A stretch of DNA of 64,000 nucleotides, from NCBI RefSeq assembly GCF_000143415.4, contig NW_003314330.1:62001-126000 (forward strand), given 5' to 3'. Both the position numbers and the translations under genes were made by a program. The notes under the pieces were generated by a model that was given only the letters and a program-made list of their open reading frames with translations, did not search any database and was not told the DNA's origin. Of this stretch, positions 40,799 to 52,149 are shown piece after piece. How positions within the stretch are numbered: the stretch's first letter is position 1; the number at the start of each line of letters is the position of its first letter. The stretch comes from Selaginella moellendorffii. Taxonomy: Eukaryota; Streptophyta; Lycopodiopsida; Selaginellales; Selaginellaceae.

Positions 40799-41785
40799 AA
40801 TCATCCACTTTGTACTCTGCAGGTGGATGATGATGGGAGTTGTAGCGCCGTTGTTGTCCCACTTTTACGCGGCCTAAGTGTTCGGCAGACTCTGCTCGGA
40901 CAAGTGGAAGAATGTTGTCAAATATTGATCCCATGACCTAGCATCAGGAGCTTGTGGCAATCGCGAAGGTAAACCCAGCTCCGTTGGTAATATTGGATCA
41001 TGACCATATAGAAGTTTATATGGTGAAGCACCAACAGAACTCTACACCCCTGTGACATAGGCATACTGAAGAGACGGCAAATAACCATCCCAATCCAAAT
41101 GCTGAAAGTTCACATACTTCGCAATCATCCCTTTGAATGTCCGAACGAGCCGTTCCACCAGACCGTCTGATTGTGGATGATAAGCACTCGTAAAAGTGTG
41201 GCGTATCCCCAACCGAGACGTCAAAACATGAAATGCCTCAACTATAAATGCATGACCATTATCCGAAAGAATCCGCTCTGGACAAGAATGTTGGAACACC
41301 ACTCGATTGAGGAGAAAGTATCTAACAGCAATTGCAGAGGTGCTAGCAAGAGCACCAACTTCCACCCAACGAGTCAAATAGTCAGAAGCAATAATAACAT
41401 ACTCATTGCCAACAGTCGACCATAGAAAAGGTCCCATAAGATCAAATGCCACCAACTCAAACGGACGGGAAACTGCAATTGACTCCAACCGTCCTTCCGC
41501 AGCACAAAGAGGAGTATTACGAGCTTGGCACCAAACGCAGCTACGCACATACCGGATAACATCACGTCGCATCTCTGGCCAATAGAAAGACCTGCGCAAC
41601 TTCTCGGTCACACAACGATGTCCCATATGCCCACCTAGAACAGGAGAGTCATGGTAGGCATGGAGAAATCGCGGAATAAAAATAGAAGGCACCACCAGTT
41701 GTAAATGATCATCAGGATCCATCCCCACAAAATAAAGAAGGCCATCTTTAAGGCAATATTGAGAATGTAAATGCCGGAAAGGCAA
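40799..41785 (-). CDS. Gypsy 2 integrase
   Basis: Frame 41042-41785 contains the HHCC zinc finger (HAYHDSPVLGGHMGH and CVWCQ) and the catalytic core with Asp in ELVAFDLMGPF, Asp in ILSDNGHAF and Glu in DGLVERLVRTFK. After a stop at about 41040 it continues as NILPLVRAESAEHLGRVKVG, then RYNSHHHPPAEYKVDD, up to the nested insertion. Confidence 0.85.
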
Positions 41786-42025
41786 GTCATCAGCAAGTGA
41801 TACAGGATCCTCAAATGCATCTCAAAGCCTTCAAATCCACAGCTCAATCTTTTGAGCCTTGCGAACCTTATCAAGAGAAGGTAGATTTTGCTCTGTGCCT
41901 TGTGGACACTGAACATCAAGTATAGCAACCGCTGATGGCACAGAATCCTCGTCTAGAAAATCCACAAATGCTGGAACAGCAGGCTCATCAGAAATATGAG
42001 AAGAAAGTGGAGAAGGAAGAGGAGC

Positions 42026-42904
42026 TCAAGAAAGGGCATCAGCATCAACCATAGAACTCCCTGGGCGATGAACAACATCAAAATCATATATCTGAAGTTT
42101 TAAAGCCCACTGAGCAGTACGACCAACCAGGTTCTTCTGCTTCAATAATGAAATAATAGCAGCATGGTCACCTTCAAGTAACGTCCGAGAACCATGTAGA
42201 TATGCATGAAGTTTCTCGAAACCCCAAACGGCCGCTAAACACTCCTTCTCTGTCGTGGAGTAGTTCACCTCTGCTGGTTGTAACGTACGGCTTATATATG
42301 CAATGGGATGATGCTAATCAGGCACACTCGGGCTCTCTTGCATTAACACACCTCCAAAACTAATATTAGAAGCATCAACGTGTAAAATAAAAGGTTGAGT
42401 GTAGTCAGGATATGCCAAAACCAGAGGAGTTGTCAACAGCTCTTTGAGATCCACAAACGCCCGCTCATAATCTGAAAACCAGATAAAAGATGACGTTGAT
42501 AACTTCAGCAAGGCTCGCAACAGTGCAGTGCGATCAGAAAGATGATCCACAAAACGATTGAGATACTGCACCTTGCCCAGGAAGTGCTGCACATCATTCA
42601 CACACTTCGGAGTAGGGAACTTTAGAATGGCTACGAGTTTGTCAGAATCAACTTGCAAACCCTCACGAGAAATACGGTACCCAAGATAAGTTGTGTCCTT
42701 GGACCCAAACACGCACTTCAACCACTTCAACTTTAAATCAACATCCCGTAGCCAATCCAACACTTTACACACATCACGAATGTGCTCCGCCCACATCCCC
42801 TCCGAGTGAATCAAGACATCATCAATGAAGTCAGCAGTCACCTCTGGCATATCACAAAGAACCTCGTCCATCATCCACTGGAAAGTTGCTAGAGCATTGT
42901 TCAA
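42026..42904 (-). CDS. Gypsy 2 reverse transcriptase and RNase H (broken)
   Basis: Frame 42314-42904 holds the catalytic FIDDVLIHSEG and thumb motifs. Frame 42026-42268 holds the RNase H motif NYSTTEKECLAAVWGFEKL. A stop near 42310 divides them, and the N-terminal part of the reverse transcriptase is lost at the deletion near 42974. Confidence 0.8.
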
Positions 42905-42973
42905 ACCAAAAACTCGTACAAACCAAACGGTGTACGAAAAGCAGTCTTAGGAATATCTTCCTCGGCCATCGGT

Positions 42974-43066
42974 ATTGTCGTATATCCATCCATCCAGAAA
43001 ACATTCTCTTTCATATTTATTGGAGCGAAGTTATGACAAAAGATGTTTTGTTTTGACAAGCTAGAA
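42974..43066 (+). repeat. Host-derived 93-bp filler inside Gypsy 2
   Basis: It matches 26324-26416 (downstream of VMA12) with three mismatches in the same orientation. It occupies the place where about 700 bp present in Gypsy 1 (roughly 36671-37366) are missing, so it sits exactly at a deletion junction. Confidence 0.85.
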
Positions 43067-43280
43067 TACTGGATCTGCCACATGATGCAAGTGTAGATGA
43101 CAACGTATGGCAACAGGTCGAGCAATAGAAGATAAATTCGAATTTGTATCAACCAACATGGAGAAAAGAATAGGAGACCTCTTGTTATAAAAACGAGCTT
43201 GGAAAGTAAACACTGGATGAACCGGTGCCGAGTGAACCCCTTAATGATACTCCCGAAAGAAAGATAGAGGGGTCACTAAC

Positions 43281-44190
43281 TTATTCGCGCAAGGTCTCTC
43301 CGTTACTCGCGCGACTCCTCATTTCCCGGATGCACCTCGGTATCCAAACCTTCCACTGCAGCAGCACCAATGGGACGTTGCTGACGCCAAGGTCTCCACC
43401 CAAGAAATGGAGGTCGCCAATCCGGAAAGCGCCGACAACGCCGATAAGTATGACCAATTTCATCACACGCCCAGCAACGAACATCACGGCCACGACCACG
43501 TTCTCGCCCTTGTCCGTGGACTCAAGTAGCAACAGCATCAACCTCCATTTGAACAAGACCATCACTCATAGGAAGTGGAGCTTAAGGATGTGTAGCGAGA
43601 AGTGGAAGAGGCGACGTCTCATAACGTTGTGCCAAGCGAAGAGCATCGTCAAGGGTGGCAGGAGCAAGTGCATGCACAAGTCCGACAAGATCTTGACAAA
43701 GTGCTGGCCACAACATTCCTAGCTTGATCCGCTCCGACATATTGGGCTCCGCACGAAGCAAAAGACTTCAGAAACGAACGCCAAATTGCATCACTAACTC
43801 AGATGGCCCTTGGCGAAGATGATGCAATTGTTGAAAGGCATCATCACAATCGTCGGCGTGTCCGAAGGCGCGTTTGAAGACGTCCGGAAGAACACTCCAA
43901 TCGTCACGAGTGGCTGCGCTCAATCCATTGTACCACTGCAATGCCATCCCTTGGAGACATGTGGGGAACTCACACAAACATCGAGCATCATCCCAAGAAT
44001 GATATGTGGCAATCACCGTGAAGTGATCGAACCAATGGTACACATCATCCCCAGGATTCCCATGAAAGAACTCCGGCCGAACACGAGGATTGGCACCAAG
44101 AGCAGGAGTTGGACCACATGCCATGAATGCTGCCATCAATTGAGTTTGGTTGTTCAATTGCAAGTGCATAGCATCAAGCAATTGAACCAA
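43281..44190 (-). CDS. Gypsy 2 gag (broken)
   Basis: Frame 43768-44190 gives the capsid region (FFHGNPGDDVYHWFDHF). The CCHC nucleocapsid end is recognisable near 43440-43480. Compared with Gypsy 1, about 120 bp in the middle are deleted near 43665. Confidence 0.75.
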
Positions 44191-44464
44191 CTACTACTCT
44201 AGAGTCAAAGGAGGAGATTGCTGATCTGCCATGAAGATGAACGAAAAAAAAAGAGCAAAAGAAAAAAATGACAAAAAGCTGGAAGGAAGTGGTAGATCTA
44301 GACAATGCAAAAAGTTAAATCTAAACCAAAATCCTGAAAGGAAAGAACAAGAAAAAGGAAATGGAAAAAGCTGGATCTAGACGATGCAAAAGTTAGATCT
44401 AAATCGAAATCCCAAATCCAAGCACTTCCCAGGGACAATCAAAGGTGCCCCTCACTTCCACTAA

Positions 44465-44639
44465 TGTGAGTGCCTGGAATATAAAAAGGGAATACAAAAA
44501 TGTGCATATCAAGTAGCCCAAAAACCCTAGCTTATATACAGGAGCGAGTGGTCCGGATTGAAACCAATCCGATGGCTACCAAAATCCCACTACGCTAATA
44601 TTAGTATACGACATCATAGCTGTACACTTGGCCCTCACA
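44465..44639 (-). repeat. Gypsy 2 5' LTR (175 bp)
   Basis: Starts TGTGAGTGCC and ends GCCCTCACA on the plus strand. A leader with duplicated gctggatctagac-type units separates it from gag. The region after the LTR does not match the Met-tRNA primer site used by the Copia element. Confidence 0.9.
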
Positions 44640-44833
44640 GAATATGAATGCATATTTTTGAAATGTTCTAGAAATTAGTAACATTAAAAATTATAATGAT
44701 TGTTTTTAAAAAATAGCATTTTCTTCTTGAATACTCAAAGTTAAGTCAAACTTTGACCATCTTACATGTTCTTCATGACTTTTTTGAGAGCTAGTTTTTT
44801 GGATGTTATATTGTTTGGACTATGAATGTTATT

Positions 44834-45112
44834 TGACTAAATCCCCATTGGCATATTTAAATCTATTATTCAATATAATATAGTAATTTCCTTACTATTT
44901 AAGGATGAATTGCATCTTAATTTTTCTTTATGTTTTTTTTTAGTTATATCTTCTTTGCTAGCACTTACATCTTATTTGTCCATACACATTCTAGACTTGT
45001 TAGCTAGAATGATACCTTTCCTCTTCATCATTACCTAGTGAACAAGGTGCAACTCATCAAAGAAATTATTATGCTACATTGAATAATAAATCTAATGGGA
45101 TTTGGTGAAATT
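44834..45112. mobile_element. Foldback MITE-like element, second copy
   Basis: Inverted arms tgactaaatccccattggca...(44834-44890) and ...aatgggatttggtgaaattt (45065-45112) pair imperfectly. The arms are homologous to those at 14316-14475, while the loop is longer and different. Non-coding. Confidence 0.5.
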
Positions 45113-45408
45113 TAGAAAATCCAAGTAATGATATTCATAGCTTAAACCTATGCATATAACATAAATAAATAAATAAATGTCAATATATTAATAGTTGTTC
45201 CTACTAATGAAGCATAAGTAAGACAGTCAAAGTTTGACTTAATTAAATATTTATTGAGTATGCAAGAAGAATATACTTTTTACTAAGAAAAACATAATAG
45301 TTTTTAGTATTATTAAATTCTAGAACATTTATAAAATATATAATATATTTAATATGTCACATATTCTAGATAAAACTAGAATATCTAAATAATAGAGGTA
45401 TATTCAAT

Positions 45409-46738
45409 TGTAGCGCATCTTGGAAAAGGGGCAATTGTTTGATGAAAGAGCCCTTAGTGGCTATTTTATCCCCATTTATCTCCTAAGGTTCCAAGGATCC
45501 ACAATGATAGTATATTCAAATCTCATTCCATAATTATATGCGCTACACTCAACCCCCCCCCTTTCAGAGATGTTAATATTCTCATTGATTATTGGGGAAC
45601 TAACACCTTCATTTCCGCACTGAATCTACCACTCATCCCATGATTATATGGGCTACACTCACCCCCCCTTCAGAGATGTCAATATCCTCATTAATTATTG
45701 GGGAATTAACACCTCCATTTCCGCACTGAATCTACCAATCCTTCCATTATGTAGACCAGTTATTCCATGTGAGGCAATTAGTCATCCACCTATACTGTAA
45801 TCCCATGGTGGATACCTTCGTCCGTGGATACTCCACACATTTCCACACTGAATCTACCAATCCTTTCATTATGTAAACCAGTTATTCCATGTGAGGCAAT
45901 TAGTCATCCACCTATACCGTAGTCCCACGGTGGATACCTTCGTCTGTGGATACTCCACACATTTCCACACTGAATCTACCAATCCTTCCATTATGTAGAT
46001 CAGCTATTCTATGTGAGGCAATTAGTCATCCACCCTAAACCGTAGTCCCACGGTGGATACCTTCGTCCGTGGATACTCCACACAAGAGGAAAGACATACA
46101 CATGAATGCCCAATACATACAATTTCAAATTTAGGGATAGGAAAGACGTACACATGAATGCCCAATACGTACAATTTCAAATTTAGGGGTAGGAATATAC
46201 CTTGCTCAATCATGCCCAATACGTACAATTTCAAATTTAGGGGTAGGAAAGACGTACACATGAATGCCCAATACGTACAATTTCAAATTTAGGGGTAGGA
46301 AAGACGTACACATGAATGCCCAATACGTACAATTTCAAATTTAGGGGTAGGAATATACCTTGTTCAATCCTTCCATTGTGTAGACCAACTATTCCATGTA
46401 AAGCAATTAGTCCCACGATGGATACTCCACACAAGAGGAAAGACATACATATGGATGCCCAATACGTACAATTTCAAATTTAGGGGTAGGAATATACCTT
46501 GCTCAAGGGTATATTATATTTTAAGTAGCCACTAATCAATGGGAATCGAACCCGTGCCATTTGCTCTGATACCAACTATAGTGCACCTTATCTCTCTCCC
46601 CTTAAACCAGCTGAAAAAGGGGCAATTGCTTAATGAGAGAGCCCTTAGTGGCTATTTTATCCCCATTTATCTCCTAAACTTCCAAGGATCCACGGTGACA
46701 GTATATCCAAATCTCATCCTATGATCATATGCGTTACA
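45409..46738 (-). mobile_element. TRIM: miniature non-coding LTR retrotransposon
   Basis: A 1,330-bp element flanked by the perfect 5-bp direct repeat TCAAT (45404-45408 and 46739-46743). It has LTR-like direct repeats (45409-45547, ending in perfect 10-bp inverted termini TGTAGCGCAT/ATGCGCTACA, and 46577-46738). On the minus strand a primer binding site TGGTATCAGAGC (46563-46574) lies inside the right LTR and a G-rich polypurine tract (45548-45564) inside the left LTR. The interior has no coding sequence and is mostly tandem repeats. All hallmarks of a terminal-repeat retrotransposon in miniature are present; it must be mobilised in trans. Confidence 0.85.
45565..46500. repeat. Tandem repeats inside the TRIM
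   Basis: Three repeat types lie in series: two copies with a 106-bp period (starting 45565 and 45671, each including a C-rich copy of the polypurine tract), three copies with a 122-bp period (starting 45719, 45841, 45963), and six copies of a ~52-bp unit containing cccaatacgtacaatttcaa (46105-46490). Confidence 0.85.
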
Positions 46739-46743
46739 TCAAT

Positions 46744-48110
46744 GATCTACTATACATGAAAATTTTCTAATCATCTACTTGTGCCTTCTCAAAAGCCACT
46801 AACACTTTAGTGGTGAGTTACAACATGAGCTCCTTCTATTCTCCTCTATTCATTGGGTGGATATGAAAAGTTGGGTAACTTTGTGTGGGAGGGAGTTTTA
46901 GTTAACTTGGTAGAGTTATGGTGTGGCTCTATTGACAAAAATAAGAAAGAAATATAGTGACAATTGTAAAATAAAGGTGATTGCTTTGCTTGAGATGATC
47001 TTTTGGGAGATTTGCTGGAGCAATAATGCAGTCAATTTAGATTGTCAATCTTGAAAATGGAACTTCAAAATTATAATAGTATTGGAACCACATACTAGAC
47101 TACTATCATTCTAGAAAATACAAGATTCTACACTTTACTCATAATGAATTAAAATTTCTACAAAAGTAAGACATTATATACATAATAAATCTTATGGCTA
47201 GAACAAGGTATATTACCTATAATCAATACCATTTTTTTTCTTTTTAGAAATGGGTAATATAGTAACATAAAAAAGAAATTATGACTCTCATATTACATTA
47301 TAGAGTAGCCTAAATATCCCATAGCACTTATTGATATAATAGAATATTGTTGAAATTATTATAGTTATATGTCTTTAAATCTTTCTTGATTTTCTTGTAC
47401 ATCCAAGCATGCACACCTTCTAAACCAGCTTTTAAGCATTTAAACACATGTGGGAAAAAAGTGGCATAATAATTTTTATACTCTTTATTTCCAAAAGTTA
47501 AAGATCTTGAACATACATAGATATGGAGATAAATAAATCAAAGTTGCAATCTTAATTTTTCTCTGTTTTGTGTATTTGATAATATTCCAAGCTGAAGAAA
47601 ATGAATATTAAAAGCTTTTCAAAGAGTCTTAAAGGTTTTAAGAACATGGACCATTCATATTGTAAGCTCTAGTAAAATCTTTAGACTTAACAATTTTATA
47701 TCTAGATTTTCAATGTAATTCCTCGACTTTGCTGGGAAGAACTAAGTAGAAGAATAGGAAAGCAAGTGCTATAACTTACAAAAATTCATAATATACACAT
47801 ATACACATTATATATAGATTCTCATCTAAGAAGCATGAGACTCTATTTACATGGGTGTATTGCACTTCCTTGTTAATTCCTTTATTCTTTTTGTTTATGT
47901 TATCTATTGCAATCCTAAAGTAGAGAGACTTGATTTTACAAGAAAACTTGATCCTACTCATACCAAGGAAATGCAATATGTAGACATTGGTAACAATGGC
48001 CTTGGTAAAGGGGGTGGAAAACATCCTCCATCTATCCTAGAGTGCATTGTTTGCATATTTGGTTTTCCCATGGGATGTATAGTTTATAATAATGCTTCTA
48101 TTCTACCTTA
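46744..48110. other. AT-rich DNA, no gene recognised
   Basis: Repeat debris. The stretch near 46850-46945 (gtgtgggagggagttttagt, then tatggtgtggctctattg) is related to 12820-12905. An 86-codon open frame at 47851-48111 is not recognised. Confidence 0.5.
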
Positions 48111-48119
48111 AGCTTATGG

Positions 48120-48640
48120 GCACCACAATGGTAATAAGCTATCTATATAGAGTAAACATCAAGGAGTCTTATACAATAAGTTCCAAGTCTAAGCCTAACC
48201 ATATTGTCTAGTTGTGCAACTCACTCCACCATTTGCCATTCTTTTCATATATTAAGTTGATGCAATCCTTTATAGCTGGAGCTACCAATTTATCTTGGTG
48301 GTCTTATTGTAAAGCTTTACAAAAACAATGTTCATTTCCATAAAAGGATTCTTATTGAAAGAAGGTTATTTTCCAAGACAAGGATGGTGTATAGTATATG
48401 CTAAACTTGTAACTCTTGGTATATAAACAAATCCTTTAGTATATCCCATATGCATTTTAGAAGTCTTGGACCTGTAAATTCATGAAACAACTTTAGCTGC
48501 ATAAAATGTTTTCTTGGCCATCATTAGTGCTTAGCCTTCCAGCTAATGACAGCTTTGATGTGGTAGTCAGATTGAAAGTTGTAATAAGCCAATTGTGCTA
48601 CCTTAACATAGTCTTTCACTCCTTTCAATGTGCCTTTAAT
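48120..48640. repeat. Duplicated flank, copy 1 (matches 55060-55440)
   Basis: Similar in the same orientation to 55060-55440, with many substitutions. It marks the left part of the large duplication that also includes the nuclease-like genes. Confidence 0.65.
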
Positions 48641-48984
48641 GAGAATTTAGTTTGGAAAATATCCTTAAAATAGCTAATATAAAAGAAAAGTTAAAACATC
48701 AATTAATGTAAATATGTCAATATATCGATACATTAGTCTATTTTTTCATGTTTGAACTATAGCATCAAAGTTGAAAGTGTCTATAAGTGAACCCTCAATA
48801 GAAATTCTGATCAACTCATCCATTGTAATTGTTCCTATTTAATTTCAAAACTTAGTTTTCACCAAGTTGATCTTATTAATGCTACGCTCATATGAAGTTA
48901 TATTGCAACACTAAACCATCCAATCGTTGTTAACTATAACAAATTTGAGTACTTACTTGTTCAACCACTATGCCCATAAATCAT

Positions 48985-49240
48985 TGTAGTGCATGTGATC
49001 ATGAGATAGAATTTGGATATATTGTCACTATAAGTCCTTGGAACCTTAGGAAATAAATGGAAATAAAATAGGCATTAAAAGCTCTTTTATCAAACAATTA
49101 TCCTTTTTCCAGTTGGTTTAAAAAAAAAGAGATAAAGTGTGATACATGTGGTATTAAAGCAAATGGTAAGGGTTTAATTTTCATTGATTAATGGCTACTT
49201 AAAATATAATATACCCTTAAGTAATATATATTCCTATCCT
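48985..49240 (+). mobile_element. TRIM fragment: LTR plus primer site
   Basis: An inverted, diverged copy of the right end of the TRIM: LTR from tgtagtgcatgtgatc (48985) to gataaagtgtgata, then a decayed primer site (tggtattaaagc) and leader matching 46500-46560. The remainder is absent. Confidence 0.7.
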
Positions 49241-49498
49241 TATTGCTCCTCCTTGCCATAGACAAAGGAATAATTAATTGCTCACATAGAATAGCTAGTT
49301 TAGTTGTCCTAGTATGCAGCAAGAAGCTTCTATTTTTATAAATTCCAAGGAGCTGGTCAGGACACACAAGCTGGGGACATTTGTACAACTAGACAGGAGT
49401 CTGGTTCTAATTTAATTAAGTGGCTTGTATTGACTTATTGGGCTTGTAAGAGCACGGACTAGCTGTTTTATTTACAACTCTTGAGAAGTAACTCTGCA

Positions 49499-50103
49499 TT
49501 ATCTTCTCTCTAGACAAGGAACTGGATTGGCCAAAGCATTACTGATTGTAACGTCGTTGGCAACCAGATAGTAGTTAAAGCTGGAGGGGCGGCAAGGGTT
49601 GTTCGGATCACCATACACAAACCGGAACCACATCTTTACCACACCATTAGTCTTGGACTCACCAATCGCTCCACATTCTGTGCATAAGCCCCCATGTTGA
49701 AGTTGCCATTCTGTGGGAAAATGTTCCACTTGACAGTTCCCAGTCCTCCCTGGTTCTTGCCGATAATGTGACCAGCTTGATCGCCCTTCTTCCCATTAGC
49801 CGCCTTGATACCAATCTCGGCTACTCAGTCTCGCATTGCTGGATTCGTGTTTGTGCCTCTGCCCAGATCACTCCTGCGAATTTCTGCATAGAGATACTCA
49901 ACAACATCCACATTGGGCTTGCATCGCTTAAAGTTGACCTCCTTGACAGGCTGCGCAACTCCCAGCCTGAATTCATTACCTTGAGGCATGGAATTCAACC
50001 ACTCCCCTCCCATGACTATGTTGGTTGGACGCTGTGTGATAGCCTGGGTTATATGAGGAAGGAGAGTCAATGGTAGCAGGAGAATCTTGCATAAGTGAGC
50101 CTT
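49499..50103 (-). pseudogene. Secreted nuclease-like gene, pseudogene
   Basis: It aligns along its length with the intact copies at 50829-51425 and 56016-56612. Defects: the start ATG is AAG (50101-50103), the Trp after NPAMRD is a TGA stop (near 49827), a short deletion breaks the frame near 49665 before KTNGVV, and the normal stop is changed so the frame reads on. The GDQAGH and NIFPQN motifs are still recognisable. Flanking DNA matches that of the copy at 56 kb. Confidence 0.88.
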
Positions 50104-50394
50104 TATATCTTGCTCTTGCTCATGCTCTTGGCTGGATATTTATATTGAGAAACCGGGTAAAGATTTTCAACACTCACGGGTTTGAACAACTTTAAGTCTG
50201 AATCAACGGCCACGTTGTGCCACGTTAGAAGCAAACGTTAACAACCCTAAGCCGTCTCTTCTAAAACGCGTTGGTAGGAAAACTTATCTTTTCTGCCTAC
50301 CATGATGCTAACCCATTGATAGAAGGACGGGAATTGCAAAGCTAAATGTTTAAACTGACGTTAATCAGTGAGGATAGATTACGTCCTGGAAACG

Positions 50395-50640
50395 CAGAAG
50401 AAGGAAAGTACCATGGCGATGGCACTACAAAACGAACTCGTGAGCTCGTACCTCGAGCTTGTCCACGGTTTTCACTTGAGAGTGCCGTGCACAGAAACCA
50501 AGCGTGGCTGCAAGCGCAGCAAAGTTTTTGAAGAATTGGTAGCAGCTAGAGTGCCAGAAGATGTCACCTCTTTGCTAGATCAAGAGGAAGCGGAACTATG
50601 CATGTTCATTGATGAGAACATCCTCTGCACATAATTCTCA
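50395..50640 (-). pseudogene. Mitochondrial-carrier-like remnant
   Basis: The minus strand near 50410-50460 is related to the VRYELASSFCSAA coding stretch seen better preserved at 57410-57490. The adjacent 50526-50630 is conserved with 56937-57040 and is open on the plus strand as well, for reasons unknown. Confidence 0.4.
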
Positions 50641-50828
50641 AGACTGCAATACTGATTTTCACTCTTAAGGTCTTCCAAATCTGATAACTTGAGTATGTGC
50701 TGAAAGGGAAGCTGCAGAAAGATGGTTAGCCGGTGGCATTTGTATAGCGAGACACGAGTACACGGTTTAAGTACTTTTATTGGGCTAGTTCTTGGAACTA
50801 GCCGTTTCATTTACGGCTCCTCCTAGCT

Positions 50829-51425
50829 TCAAGGAACTGGATTGGCCAAAGCATTACTGATTGTAACGTTGTTGGCAACCAGATAGTACTTAAAGCTGGA
50901 CGGGCGGCAAGTGTTGTTCCGATCACCATACACAAACTGGAACCACATCTTCACCAAACCATTTGTTTTGGTGGCGTCACTCACCAATCGCTCCACACTC
51001 TGTGCATAAGCCCCCATATTGAAGTTGCCATTCTGTGGGAAAATGTTCCACTTCACAGTTCCCAATCCTCCCTGGTTCTTCCCGATAATGTGACCAGCTT
51101 GATCGCCCTTCTTCCCGTTCGCCGCCTTGATACCAATCTGGGCTACCCAGTCTCGCATTGCCGGATTCGTATTTGTACCTCTGCCCAGATCGCTCCTGCG
51201 AATTTCTGCATAGAGATACTCAACAACATCCACGTTCGGCTTGCATTGCTTAAAGTTGACCTCCTTGACGGGCTGCACTACTCCCGGCCTGAATTCATTC
51301 CCTCGCGGCATGGAATTCACCCACTCCCCTCCCATGATTACGCTGGCTGGACGCTGTGTGATGGCCTGGGCGATATGAGGGAAGAGAATCAACGGTAGCA
51401 GAAGAAGCTTGCACAAGTGAGCCAT
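50829..51425 (-). CDS. Small secreted endonuclease-like protein, copy A
   Basis: A single exon of 198 residues. Residues 1-21 are a clear signal peptide (MAHLCKLLLLPLILFPHIAQ). The core has GDQAGHIIGKNQGG (107-120) followed by NIFPQNGNFNMGAYAQ (127-142). This His-in-GH plus Asn-rich layout resembles the catalytic strip of DNA/RNA non-specific endonucleases, especially the short type common in bacterial secreted nucleases; His112 would be the catalytic residue. Assignment is by motif only. The upstream in-frame ATG (51512) is not used because the signal peptide begins at 51425, where all copies align. A secreted nuclease could act in phosphate scavenging, cell death or defence; this is inference. 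Confidence 0.8.
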   Translation of the reverse strand: MAHLCKLLLLPLILFPHIAQAITQRPASVIMGGEWVNSMPRGNEFRPGVVQPVKEVNFKQCKPNVDVVEYLYAEIRRSDLGRGTNTNPAMRDWVAQIGIKAANGKKGDQAGHIIGKNQGGLGTVKWNIFPQNGNFNMGAYAQSVERLVSDATKTNGLVKMWFQFVYGDRNNTCRPSSFKYYLVANNVTISNALANPVP

Positions 51426-51619
51426 TGCGAAACACCGTTGATGATGGCCTCTTGATATTGGGTGGGTATTTGTATTGAAGATCCGGGTGGAAAATTTCAA
51501 CACTCGTGTCACGACTTCTAAGTCTGAATCAACGGCCAGGATTGTCCCAGGAAGTGAATGGAATTCTACGTGGCAACCCTGTCTCGTCTTTTAACTGACT
51601 ATGGAGATTCTTTTCTTAA

Positions 51620-52030
51620 TCTCTTATTATCATACTACCAGGAGCAACCCAGCAAATCCTAGATGATTCACTCGCACCTTCACCACCTTGAAACAAAATG
51701 GAAGAAAGAAAAAAACAAAGGAGATAGAGAGAGAGAAAAGAGAATTCCAAGCTAGAAAGCTGGAACGAATTTCGCCCATATACATTGCCTGTGAGAAGCA
51801 AATCTGTGTGAGTGTGGCATATCCTTTGTACAGAGTTCTCCATCCTTCTCACAAGGCAATAGTGTAAAGAGCATCAAAAGGCCCTTTGTATATGCATTGC
51901 CACAGCCCCTTGAACAAAGAGCACCATTATTCTCCAGAAGAAGAAAAAAACATTGGAAGAACATTCCAAAGATTGAAAAGAAGAATTCAATACAAAATAG
52001 CCTTAAAGCGCAGCTATTAGTCAAGATTTG
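51620..52030 (-). pseudogene. Carrier-gene remnant (5' part)
   Basis: The stretch around 51770-51880 (tacattgcctgtgagaagca, then tatcctttgta) matches 53455-53530 and 58675-58740, the regions just 5' of the carrier-like fragments. No intact frame is present. Confidence 0.45.
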
Positions 52031-52149
52031 ACAGTGATATGATGCCATCCACTAGCATCCACTAGCGTCCCAGCTTAGAACATCTCAAGCACCCAATTTT
52101 CTAAGAGTTCAAGCCCTTATATTCTAGAATCCACCTTTTAATTCCAACC

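Larger units (their letters stand above)
39199..44639 (-). mobile_element. Gypsy LTR retrotransposon 2, both LTRs present, nested insertion
   Basis: A 5.4-kb minus-strand element bounded by 175-bp LTRs (39199-39373 and 44465-44639). Flanks share only GAAT, a possible 4-bp target duplication. Order is gag, (deleted) protease, reverse transcriptase, RNase H, integrase. A deletion removes the protease/RT junction and is patched by 93 bp of host sequence. Integrase is split by a 1,109-bp insertion. Frames are interrupted, so it is not autonomous. Confidence 0.9.

Noticed and set aside
39194-44643. Target-site duplication of Gypsy 2
   Set aside because: Only GAAT (4 bp) matches, and gypsy elements usually make 5 bp; could be chance, so not asserted.
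45565-46500. CRISPR-like array
   Set aside because: Regular repeats are present, but they are tandem copies without unique spacers inside a plant retroelement.
49768-50076. 102-codon plus-strand frames repeated at 51090 and 56277
   Set aside because: Antisense shadows of the nuclease-like genes, open because of the sense codon usage.
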